Program-made: the position numbers and the translations under genes | DNA from: AWTP1-13 sp044868325 | GTDB taxonomy: Bacteria; Pseudomonadota; Alphaproteobacteria; Rhizobiales; Hyphomicrobiaceae | Direction: 5' to 3' | NCBI GenBank assembly: GCA_044868325.1 | Contig: JBIOWI010000296.1 | Span: forward strand, 1-7,873 | Length of the DNA stretch: 7,873 nt | In this document: positions 1-5,857 of the stretch, one piece after another | How the letters are laid out: every line of letters begins with the position of its first letter | Numbering within the stretch: position 1 is the first letter of the stretch | The notes under the pieces: generated by a model | The model's database searches: none | The model's input: the letters and a program-made list of their open reading frames with translations, nothing else | What the model was told of the DNA's origin: nothing

Positions 1-15
1 AAGCGACCAATGTCC

Positions 16-71
16 AGGCCGCAAGTGGTACGGGCGTTTCTGAGGCGATCGCCCGATACCGCTTGCGGCCT
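16..71. repeat. Long imperfect inverted repeat (hairpin)
   Basis: Bases 16-36 pair with 50-71 to give about 21 base pairs. There is one T-G wobble (26 with 61, a wobble only if read as plus-strand RNA) and one bulged A at 56, around a 13-base loop at 37-49. The outer arms are AGGCCGCAAG and CTTGCGGCCT. It lies 43 bases beyond the stop codon of the hydrolase at 114-815. No T-run follows on either strand, so it is not a textbook terminator. It may be a palindromic intergenic repeat, or an RNA end structure for a plus-strand gene to the left of the window. Confidence 0.6.
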
Positions 72-113
72 GAATCTGGCTCTTTGCGAAGCCCGCGACG
101 CGAAGCCTCGTCC

Positions 114-815
114 CTACCGCGCCGCAAAGCCCGCCACGGCCGACACCACCTGACCGTCGATGCCGTTGAAGCCGTGGTGGGCGCGCGCCTCGCAGGGCGG
201 ACCGACCGAGCTTCCGCCATCCAGCCAGACCACGCGCGCCTTGCCCTTGGCCCAGGCCACGAACGGCCCGACGCCGTCCGGCAGCGTAAACCTGCAGGTG
301 TCCCGCTTGTGGTGCACGATGAGCGTCGGCGGCAGTGCGGCCGGCGAGCCGACGATGGACACGACGTTGTCGCCGGCCCCGGACGCGTTCGAGAGGAACC
401 CCGCGGTCAATACGAGCCGCGCCGGGCGCGCGCCGGCGGCGATGCCGCGCGCGGCCCGCTGGGTGCCTCGGCTGGTGCCGACCAGCGTCACCGGCCCGTA
501 CTTGCCCATGAATTTCACTGCGGCAGCGATGTTGACATTGGCCTCCGGCACCAGCACCGCAAAGCCGCGCGCCGCATAGGCCTTGCGCGTGCGCACCAGC
601 TGGTTGCCCTGCAGCCTGGAGATGCTGCCGTCTGCGCCGACGCCGAGCTGGCCGTCGCCGCCGGCGAGCAGGATGATGGCGCCCCGCGCCTTGCCCCCGG
701 CCGGCATCAGCAGCGCCGCGCTCACGCCGTCCACCGAGACCCCCGTCGTGCTCTGGGCGCCGACGTTCCCCACGCCGGCGAGCAGGATCGCCAGCGTTGC
801 CAACACGCGCTTCAT
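114..815 (-). CDS. Secreted alpha/beta hydrolase-like protein
   Basis: This 233-residue protein probably acts in the periplasm. Residues 1-20 form a signal peptide: Met-Lys-Arg, a hydrophobic core, and a likely cut after VGA. The mature part has an alpha/beta hydrolase layout: a beta strand GAIILLAGGDG (45-55), the strand FAVLVPE (85-91), and a nucleophile elbow GTSRG (113-117) with Ser115. Asp172 in HHKRDT and His213 or His214 near the end are candidates for the other catalytic residues. Cys174 and Cys208 could form a disulfide, which would fit export. The ATG at 813-815 follows a strong GGGAGGGG ribosome site. The substrate is unknown; the family includes esterases, lipases and dienelactone-hydrolase-like enzymes. 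The next gene upstream, also a hydrolase, is not obviously related and ends 108 bases away. Confidence 0.75.
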   Translation of the reverse strand: MKRVLATLAILLAGVGNVGAQSTTGVSVDGVSAALLMPAGGKARGAIILLAGGDGQLGVGADGSISRLQGNQLVRTRKAYAARGFAVLVPEANVNIAAAVKFMGKYGPVTLVGTSRGTQRAARGIAAGARPARLVLTAGFLSNASGAGDNVVSIVGSPAALPPTLIVHHKRDTCRFTLPDGVGPFVAWAKGKARVVWLDGGSSVGPPCEARAHHGFNGIDGQVVSAVAGFAAR

Positions 816-878
816 GAACCCCTCCCCTGCAATCGTTCAGATGAGTGACTTTGATCCTTCCCACCCCAATGGCCCGCG

Positions 879-907
879 ACTGTATCGCACCGCCGGCACC
901 GTGTCGA
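879..907 (-). promoter_or_regulatory. Candidate sigma-70 promoter for the secreted hydrolase
   Basis: Read on the minus strand, TCGACA (902-907) is followed after exactly 17 bases by TACAGT (879-884), matching 9 of 12 consensus positions. Transcription would start near 872 and give a leader of about 57 bases before the ATG at 815. It lies in the gap between the two hydrolase genes, so the secreted one may be transcribed on its own. The assignment is from sequence match only. Confidence 0.4.
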
Positions 908-923
908 ACGGGAGCCGGCGCGC

Positions 924-1706
924 TCACTCCATGAACCCGAGGATCGCTGCGGCGACTGTGTCGGGCTGGTCGAGCTCCGCCAGATGGCCGGCGTCGGGGA
1001 CGATCTGCACCCCCGTGCCGCCGCCGATGGCGTCGGCGATGGCGTCGGCGTAGCTCCGCGGCAGCGCCCGGTCGTGCTCGCCCCAGAGCACCAGGGTCGG
1101 CGCCTGGATCAGCGGCAGCCGCCGCGCGAGCTGCGTGTCGCCGAGCGGCCAGAAGATGCGCGCCGCGGCCTCCGCCGCGCGCGTCTGCTCGATCGGCCAC
1201 TCCGCGGGGTCGGCGCCCGGCGGCATCTCCTTCAGCGCCTTGTAGACCTCCGGTCGCGCCGTCATGAGGGCGGCCAGCTCGTCGGGCCGCTGCGCCCAGG
1301 GATCGGCCGCCGGGTCCTCCGCATCGTAGAGGCCGAACGGCGCGATCAGGGCCAGCCGCCGCACCTTCTCGGGCCAGATCGCGGCCACCTCGGCGGCGAA
1401 CGAGCCGCCCACGGAGCTGCCGACGAGGTCGGCGCCGGCCAGGTCCGCCTTGTCGATCAGATCGCGCACGGCCAGCACCCAGTCGAGATGCCCATCGAGC
1501 ACGGCGTGGCCACGGCCGCCGCCGGGGAAGCCCGGCAGCGACGGCACGATCACCGTGCGCCGCTCAGCCAGCAGGTTTAGGAACGGCACCCACTTGGGCA
1601 GCCCGCCGTAGCCGGCCAGGAAGCCGATGCGCGGTCCGCTTCCCTTGCGCCACACGCGCGTGGCGAACCCGTTGATATCGACGATCGACGTTTCAGGTTC
1701 GGTCAC
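924..1706 (-). CDS. Alpha/beta fold hydrolase (cytoplasmic)
   Basis: This 260-residue protein has no signal peptide, so it is probably cytoplasmic. It shows the complete set of a classical alpha/beta hydrolase. The nucleophile elbow GSSVGG (96-101) carries Ser98, GEHD (209-212) gives Asp212, and DAGH (238-241) gives His241. The usual HGxxG oxyanion segment reads AGYGG (31-35). The strand TVIVPSLPGFPG (51-62) is typical of the family. A helical cap lies between about 125 and 195. The length fits ester, lactone or C-C bond hydrolases such as those of aromatic meta-cleavage routes; the exact substrate is not readable. The start is GTG at 1706, supported by GGAG eight bases upstream. It lies downstream of the luciferase-like monooxygenase on the same strand, separated by 249 bases that hold a palindromic repeat, so the two may work in one pathway. 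Confidence 0.85.
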   Translation of the reverse strand: MTEPETSIVDINGFATRVWRKGSGPRIGFLAGYGGLPKWVPFLNLLAERRTVIVPSLPGFPGGGRGHAVLDGHLDWVLAVRDLIDKADLAGADLVGSSVGGSFAAEVAAIWPEKVRRLALIAPFGLYDAEDPAADPWAQRPDELAALMTARPEVYKALKEMPPGADPAEWPIEQTRAAEAAARIFWPLGDTQLARRLPLIQAPTLVLWGEHDRALPRSYADAIADAIGGGTGVQIVPDAGHLAELDQPDTVAAAILGFME

Positions 1707-1749
1707 GCCGCAAGCTCCGCTCTACCTGCCCGCGTGAACCGACCGGATT

Positions 1750-1860
1750 CCCCTCCTCCTTGTGAGGAGGGGTTAGGGGCGGGGGGAACCACGATTTCCG
1801 ACGTTGGGGATTTCCCCCCACCCTGTCCCTCCCCCACAAGGGCCCACAAGGGGGGAGGGG
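1750..1860. repeat. GC-rich palindromic intergenic repeat, composite
   Basis: This stretch is built of nested palindromes. Bases 1750-1758 (CCCCTCCTC) pair perfectly with 1764-1772 around a five-base loop. Bases 1827-1835 (CCCTCCCCC) pair with 1851-1859 around a 15-base loop. The segments near 1776-1788 (G-rich) and 1811-1823 (C-rich) can also pair, so the whole unit folds on itself. Repeats of this make, with CTTGTGAGGAGGGG or CCCACAAGGGG cores, are known as dispersed elements between genes in many alphaproteobacteria. They often give false reading frames with SPPPLW-like translations, as here on the minus strand. It may slow or stop transcription between the monooxygenase and the hydrolase. 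Confidence 0.75.
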
Positions 1861-1955
1861 ACCCTGCGGCCATGAGGTTGCTCAACTTCGACCTCACTGC
1901 AGCCTCGCTGGCATCTTGGTTTCCGGATGAAGAGTGGTAGCGCGGGCATTCCGTA

Positions 1956-3257
1956 TCACTCGGCAGCCGCTGCAGGCGCCGAGGCAGAGAGCGCGGCGCG
2001 CCGGCGCTCCGGTATCGGCTTCGGCCACCAGCGGTTCTCCCATTCGGAGAACAGCGGCCTGAGTCTGGGGATCACCTTCTCGGCGAACAGCCGCGTGTTG
2101 TACTTGACGGTCTCGCTCGGCAGGTTGCCGAACTGGAGCAGCAGCATCAGCTGGCCGACGTTGAGCGTGGTCGCCAGCTCGGTGAGCTGCTCGGCCACCT
2201 CGTCCGGCGAGCCGATGACGAGATAGCCGTTGTCCACGATGCCCCGCATATCGCGCGCGAGCGATTGCAGTCTGGCGGGCCCCGTGGTGGAGGCTCCGCC
2301 AGTGGACTCACCTGGGGCCTTGCCTTCCGCCGCCATCTTCACCTGGCTTTCGATGCCGGCGCGCTGCGTCGCCTCCGTCACGTAGCCCGGCGGCGCCGCA
2401 AAGCGCGGATCGACGTGCAGGCAGCGGCCATAGAAATACTCCGCCGCCTCGGTGTAGAGGTCGAGCGCCTGCTGCCGGGTCTCGGCCACGCCGACCATCT
2501 GGGCGAAGCCCGCGCGATACGGGTTGCGGTCCTTGCCCAGCCGCGCCATCTCCTCCCAGAAGCCCTTCATGACGGTCTGGGCCATCTTGTAGCCGTAGTA
2601 GGAGAGGTAGCAGAACACGTAGTCCATCTCGGCCGCCCAGCGCCACGTCTCCACCGAGCCGGCGCCGGGAATCCAGATCGGCGGATGCGGCTGTTGGATC
2701 GGCCGCGGCCAGACGTTCACGTAGCGCTGCCGGTTGAAGCGGCCGTTGAAGGCGAACACGTCCTTCTCTGTCCAGGCGCGCAGGATGAGGTCGTGCGCCT
2801 CGTGGTAGCGCTCGCGCAGCTGGCTCGGGTTGGTGCCGTAGGCGAACGTGGTGTCCATGGGCGTGCCCACCGGGAACCCGGCGATCAGCCTGCCGCCCGA
2901 GATGCAGTCGATCATGGCGAACTCCTCGGCCACCCGCGTCGGCGGGTTGTAGAGCGCGAGGCTGTTGCCCAGCACGCAGATGGCCGCGTCGGCGGTGCGG
3001 CGCGCCAGGGCGGCGGCGATCAGGTTGGGCGACGGCATCAGGCCGTAGCCGTTGGCGTGGTGCTCGTTGCAGCAGATCGCATCGAAGCCGCACTCGGCGG
3101 CGTATTCGAGCTCGTCGAGGAATTCGTTGTACATCAGATGCGCGCGCTTCGGGTCGAGCAGGGAGGAGGGAATGTCGACCCAGACGGAGCGGTGCTTCTC
3201 CTTGAAGTTGGCCGGCAGCTCCTTGTAGGGCATCAAGTGGAACCACAGGAACTTCAT
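1956..3257 (-). CDS. LLM-class flavin-dependent monooxygenase
   Basis: This 433-residue enzyme belongs to the bacterial luciferase-like superfamily, which uses reduced flavin and oxygen to oxidise organic substrates in the cytoplasm. The TIM-barrel signatures are clear: CCNEHH (62-67), with the EHH seen across the family; the segment from RVAEEFAMID to GGRLIAGFPVGT (108-132); PPIWIPGAGS (192-201); and VIGSPDEVAEQL (347-358) near the end. The C-terminus is rich in Ala and probably disordered after residue 420. I chose the ATG at 3255-3257 because the protein family begins at MKFLWFHLMPYK and GGGAG lies eight bases upstream. The frame is open to 3359, but those 34 extra codons have no family character. 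Reduced flavin would need a separate reductase, not seen here. A hydrolase gene follows downstream, suggesting a catabolic role. Limonene- or alkanal-monooxygenase-like activities are possible but unproven. Confidence 0.9.
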   Translation of the reverse strand: MKFLWFHLMPYKELPANFKEKHRSVWVDIPSSLLDPKRAHLMYNEFLDELEYAAECGFDAICCNEHHANGYGLMPSPNLIAAALARRTADAAICVLGNSLALYNPPTRVAEEFAMIDCISGGRLIAGFPVGTPMDTTFAYGTNPSQLRERYHEAHDLILRAWTEKDVFAFNGRFNRQRYVNVWPRPIQQPHPPIWIPGAGSVETWRWAAEMDYVFCYLSYYGYKMAQTVMKGFWEEMARLGKDRNPYRAGFAQMVGVAETRQQALDLYTEAAEYFYGRCLHVDPRFAAPPGYVTEATQRAGIESQVKMAAEGKAPGESTGGASTTGPARLQSLARDMRGIVDNGYLVIGSPDEVAEQLTELATTLNVGQLMLLLQFGNLPSETVKYNTRLFAEKVIPRLRPLFSEWENRWWPKPIPERRRAALSASAPAAAAE

Positions 3258-3362
3258 GCGGCCGCCTCCCCGTTCCCGCCCGCGTCTTGCGCCGGGCGTC
3301 GCCACCAGACTACGGCGGGCGCGGGAAGCGGTACAAGCGCGGATGTCAGCCGGGGTCAATCG

Positions 3363-3387
3363 GGGTCAGACCCGCAGGGTCTGACCC
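3363..3387. repeat. Perfect hairpin from two GGGTCAGACCC repeats, possible terminator
   Basis: GGGTCAGACCC (3363-3373) and its exact reverse complement GGGTCTGACCC (3377-3387) form an 11-bp stem with a three-base GCA loop. It begins five bases beyond the stop codon of the DUF2852 gene, so on the minus strand it would form right at the end of that message. No T-run follows, so stopping transcription is possible but not shown; protection of the RNA end is an alternative. The same 11-mer occurs three more times at 5895-6009. A further part copy, GGGGTCA, overlaps at about 3352-3359. Confidence 0.75.
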
Positions 3388-3392
3388 GTTGT

Positions 3393-3923
3393 CTACTGCG
3401 GCGGCGGCTGCGGAGCCTCGGACGGCCCGCTCGTCGGGCGGTCGCGGCGTTCCTGCATGTACTCGTCGAACTCGGCGCGGTCGCGGGCCATGCGCAGCCG
3501 CTCCAGGAAGGCGCGGAACTCGTTGGCCTCCTCCTCCAGCCTGCGCAGCGCGTCGGTGCGGTACTCGTCGAAGGCGCGGTTGCCTGTCTCATGCAGGCCC
3601 TCGCGCGTGCCTGGCCCGCGGGAGCCGCCATACCTCTGCATGCGCTCCTCCCAGCGGGCGCGCTTGCGCTCCATCTTCCGCTCCATGCGGTCAAAGGCGT
3701 CGTTCACCCGCTCGATGGCGCGCTGGCGCCACTCCCCGATGTCGCCGCGGCGACCGTGCCATCCGCATCCCATCGGTCCACTCCACATCCCCATCCGTCC
3801 ACTCCATATGATGTAGGCCAGGATCGCCAGACCGATGGGCCAGTACACGATGAAGCCGAGCACCATCAGCACGATCCAGGCCGGCCTGCCGAAGTCGTCT
3901 ATGCGCGCGATGACCCCTGACAT
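3393..3923 (-). CDS. DUF2852 family membrane protein
   Basis: This 176-residue protein matches the pattern of DUF2852, a family of unknown function found mainly in alphaproteobacteria. It has a short N-terminus, a single hydrophobic span with WIVLMVLGFIVYWPIGLAIL (16-35), and a Gly/Met/Trp-rich stretch (42-58). Two highly charged helical segments follow, likely coiled coils (about 64-98 and 115-160). The second contains the conserved-looking run FDEYRTDALRRLEEEANEF (118-136). The tail is Pro-rich. It is probably an inner-membrane protein with a large soluble C-terminal part. The ATG at 3921-3923 has GGAG eight bases upstream. It seems to be transcribed from its own promoter just upstream and to end in a repeat hairpin. 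No function is claimed. Confidence 0.85.
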   Translation of the reverse strand: MSGVIARIDDFGRPAWIVLMVLGFIVYWPIGLAILAYIIWSGRMGMWSGPMGCGWHGRRGDIGEWRQRAIERVNDAFDRMERKMERKRARWEERMQRYGGSRGPGTREGLHETGNRAFDEYRTDALRRLEEEANEFRAFLERLRMARDRAEFDEYMQERRDRPTSGPSEAPQPPPQ

Positions 3924-3952
3924 CTGCGGTTCTCCGATCCTGAACCTGTGTG

Positions 3953-3972
3953 AATGTATATAACATTTACAT
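3953..3972. promoter_or_regulatory. Operator-like inverted repeat at the DUF2852 start site
   Basis: AATGT (3953-3957) and ACATT (3963-3967) are perfect arms around ATATA. A second pair, ATGTA (3954-3958) and TACAT (3968-3972), overlaps them. This AT-rich island stands out in a very GC-rich window. It spans the predicted transcription start and the edge of the -10 element, where a repressor would block transcription. ATGT...ACAT arms resemble sites of small winged-helix repressors such as PadR, but the spacing differs from the usual PadR site and no regulator gene is in the window. Confidence 0.45.
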
Positions 3973-3997
3973 AGCGCCCCAAAGCGACCCCGTCAAC
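3969..3997 (-). promoter_or_regulatory. Sigma-70 promoter of the DUF2852 gene
   Basis: On the minus strand GTTGAC (3992-3997) is followed after exactly 17 bases by CTATGT (3969-3974). This matches 10 of 12 positions of the alphaproteobacterial housekeeping form CTTGAC-N17-CTATAT. The predicted start is near 3962, giving a leader of about 39 bases before the ATG at 3923. Confidence 0.65.
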
Positions 3998-4222
3998 CCG
4001 CCGACCGGGCGCTGACAGGAATGTGAAGAAAGCCTCGCCCAAACCCCTGTTCGGAAACTTCGGAGGGGTCCGACCACAGCCCCGGCTGGTAGAGGATCAC
4101 TTATTGGTCACGGGTGCGAGAGCCCTCTTCCAGCCCTGCAGCGCACCCCCATCTGATCCCCGCGGAGATCGATAAGGCAACCACCGCCGACTCCTCGGCA
4201 GCCGCAGCAAACACGCTAGGCC

Positions 4223-4247
4223 GGATGACAGTCCGCACCTGTCATCC
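4223..4247. repeat. Perfect 9-bp hairpin, GGATGACAG type
   Basis: GGATGACAG (4223-4231) pairs perfectly with CTGTCATCC (4239-4247) around a seven-base loop. GGATGACA/TGTCATCC palindromes recur between genes in many alphaproteobacterial genomes, so this is probably a dispersed repeat, not a gene-specific signal. No T-run follows on either side. Confidence 0.6.
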
Positions 4248-4310
4248 AGGATCGACGCGGCACCTCCCACGGCGCGCCCCTCGGGCGCATACAGGGACCG
4301 TGATCGATCC

Positions 4311-4358
4311 GGACCCAGGGCCGCAAAGCCCGCCCTCCCCTCGGGTGGCCCTGGGTCC
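4311..4358. terminator. Strong 12-bp hairpin beyond the dehydrogenase stop
   Basis: GGACCCAGGGCC (4311-4322) pairs without mismatch with GGCCCTGGGTCC (4347-4358) around a 24-base loop. With one bulged C the stem extends by two further pairs. It starts 47 bases past the dehydrogenase stop codon. Plus-strand reading is followed by CGGCCTTTTCTC, a weak T-run; the minus strand, which carries the gene, has none. It is placed like a terminator or RNA-end stabiliser, but may equally be a dispersed palindrome. Confidence 0.45.
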
Positions 4359-4405
4359 CGGCCTTTTCTCGGCGGTCAGCCGACCTGACCCGCAGGCCCC
4401 ACCGC

Positions 4406-5857
4406 TCAGAACGGATAGTGCCGATGCCCGGACTGGATGGTGATCCACCTCAGCTCGGTGAACTCGTTGATGGCGGCCTTGCCACCGAAGCGGCCGTAGC
4501 CGGAGTCCTTCACCCCGCCGAACGGCATCTGCGCCTCGTCGTGCACCGTGGGGCCGTTGATGTGGCAGATGCCGGTCTCCAGCCGCCGGGCCACTGCGAA
4601 GGCGCGGGTGACGTCCCGGCTGAATACGGCCGAGGATAGGCCGTAGGGCGTATCGTTGGCGATGCGCACGGCGTCGTCCGTGTCCTTGGCGCGCACCACC
4701 GTGGTGACCGGCCCGAACGATTCCTCCTCGTAGATGCGCATGTCCGGCGCTACGTGGTCGAGCACGTGCGCGCCGATCAGCGTGCCGCTGATGGTGCCGC
4801 CCGCCACCAGCCTGGCGCCCTTGGCCACCGCGTCCAGCACCAGCTGGGTGACGCGCTCTGCCGCGGCATGGTCCACCACCGAGCCCAGGATCGCCTTGCC
4901 CTCGCGCGGGTCGCCCACGGAGAGCGACTTGGCCTTGGCGGCGAAGCGGGCCACGAAGTCGTCCGCCACCTTCTCGTCCACCACGATGCGCTCGGTGGAC
5001 ATGCAGATCTGGCCCTGGTTGGCGAAGGCCCCGAACGCCGCAGCGTTCACCGCCTCGTCGAGGTCGGCATCGTCGAGCACCACCAGCGGCGACTTGCCGC
5101 CCAGCTCCAGCAGCACCGGCTTTAGGTATTCCGCGCACTTCCTGGCGATGATCTTGCCCACCCGCGAGGAGCCGGTGAAGTTCACCCGCCGCACCGCCGG
5201 GTGGGCGATCAGCGCCTCCACCACCGCGCCCGCGTCCTTGGGCGCGTTGGTCACCACGTTCACCACTCCGGGCGGGAAGCCGGCCTCGCGGAACAGCGTG
5301 CCGATCAGCCGGTGGGTGCCGGGGCACATCTCGGAGGCCTTCAGCACCACGGTGTTGCCGCAGGCGAGCGGCATGGCGAGTGCGCGCACGCCGAGGATGA
5401 CCGGCGCGTTCCACGGCGCGATGCCCGCCACCACGCCCACCGGCTGGCGGTAGCCCATCGCAAGGCTGCCGGGCACGTTGGAGGGAATGATCTCGCCGGC
5501 GATCTGGGTGGTCATGGCCGCGGCCTCGCGCACCATGCCGGCGGCCAGCATGCAGTTGAAGCCGGCCCACATGGCCGTGGAGCCGGTCTCGGCGCCCATC
5601 ACGGGAGCGAACTTGGCGCCCGCGGCCTCGATCAGGTCGGCGGCCTTGTTGAGCAGCGCCCGGCGCGCCGCCGGCGCCATCTCCGACCAGGCCGGGAACG
5701 CGGCAGCGGCGGCATCCGCTGCGCGCACCGCGTCGTCGGCGCTGGAGGCGGCGGCACGCGCGGCCACCTCGCCGGTCATGGGGTTGAGCCGCTCGAAGGT
5801 GGCGTTGCCGGACGCCTTGACGTCGGCGTTATCGATCATGAGGTCGACGGCAATCAT
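4406..5857 (-). CDS. Aldehyde dehydrogenase, salicylaldehyde/vanillin type
   Basis: This 483-residue enzyme is a full-length NAD(P)-dependent aldehyde dehydrogenase that oxidises an aldehyde to its acid in the cytoplasm. Visible key elements are PWN (148-150) with the oxyanion Asn150, VLKASE (171-176) with the cofactor Lys173, FTGSSRVG (227-234), LELGGKSP (250-257) with the general base Glu251, QGQIC (281-285) with the catalytic Cys285, and EESFGP (378-383). The C-terminal style, ending in RWITIQ and HYPF, resembles salicylaldehyde and vanillin dehydrogenases, so an aromatic aldehyde is a fair guess. The ATG at 5855-5857 is chosen because the family starts about there and GGGAG lies seven bases upstream. 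The same frame is open without a stop into the upstream LivF-type gene, so automatic annotation may report one fused protein. Confidence 0.9.
   Translation of the reverse strand: MIAVDLMIDNADVKASGNATFERLNPMTGEVAARAAASSADDAVRAADAAAAAFPAWSEMAPAARRALLNKAADLIEAAGAKFAPVMGAETGSTAMWAGFNCMLAAGMVREAAAMTTQIAGEIIPSNVPGSLAMGYRQPVGVVAGIAPWNAPVILGVRALAMPLACGNTVVLKASEMCPGTHRLIGTLFREAGFPPGVVNVVTNAPKDAGAVVEALIAHPAVRRVNFTGSSRVGKIIARKCAEYLKPVLLELGGKSPLVVLDDADLDEAVNAAAFGAFANQGQICMSTERIVVDEKVADDFVARFAAKAKSLSVGDPREGKAILGSVVDHAAAERVTQLVLDAVAKGARLVAGGTISGTLIGAHVLDHVAPDMRIYEEESFGPVTTVVRAKDTDDAVRIANDTPYGLSSAVFSRDVTRAFAVARRLETGICHINGPTVHDEAQMPFGGVKDSGYGRFGGKAAINEFTELRWITIQSGHRHYPF

Larger units (their letters stand above)
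3998..4405. other. Gene-free stretch between DUF2852 and the dehydrogenase
   Basis: From the DUF2852 start to the dehydrogenase stop there are 482 bases without a convincing gene. The right half holds two strong hairpins listed separately (4223-4247 and 4311-4358). A plus-strand frame at 4114-4443 is open but has no ribosome site or family character, is Pro/Ser/Thr-rich and crosses both hairpins, so I treat it as non-coding. Nothing recognisable is seen in 3998-4222. Confidence 0.6.

Noticed and set aside
1703..1897. A 64-codon minus-strand frame overlapping the start of the hydrolase
   Set aside because: It is the translation of a palindromic repeat (SPPPLW style), with no ribosome site or family character.
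3327..3355. Sigma-70 promoter for the monooxygenase (ATTGAC about 17 bases before CTTGTA)
   Set aside because: The -35 is good but the -10 matches poorly, and the -35 partly derives from the repeat; too weak to list.
3258..3359. Longer start for the monooxygenase
   Set aside because: The 34 extra codons are Arg-rich and lack family character, while the ATG at 3257 has a good ribosome site and the family's usual N-terminus.
2265..3920. A 551-codon plus-strand frame
   Set aside because: It is the antisense shadow of the monooxygenase and DUF2852 genes, common at high GC; its Arg/His/Ala-rich translation has no domain.
4114..4443. A 109-codon plus-strand frame in the gene-free stretch
   Set aside because: It is low-complexity Pro/Ser/Thr-rich, lacks a ribosome site, crosses two hairpins and enters the dehydrogenase on the other strand.
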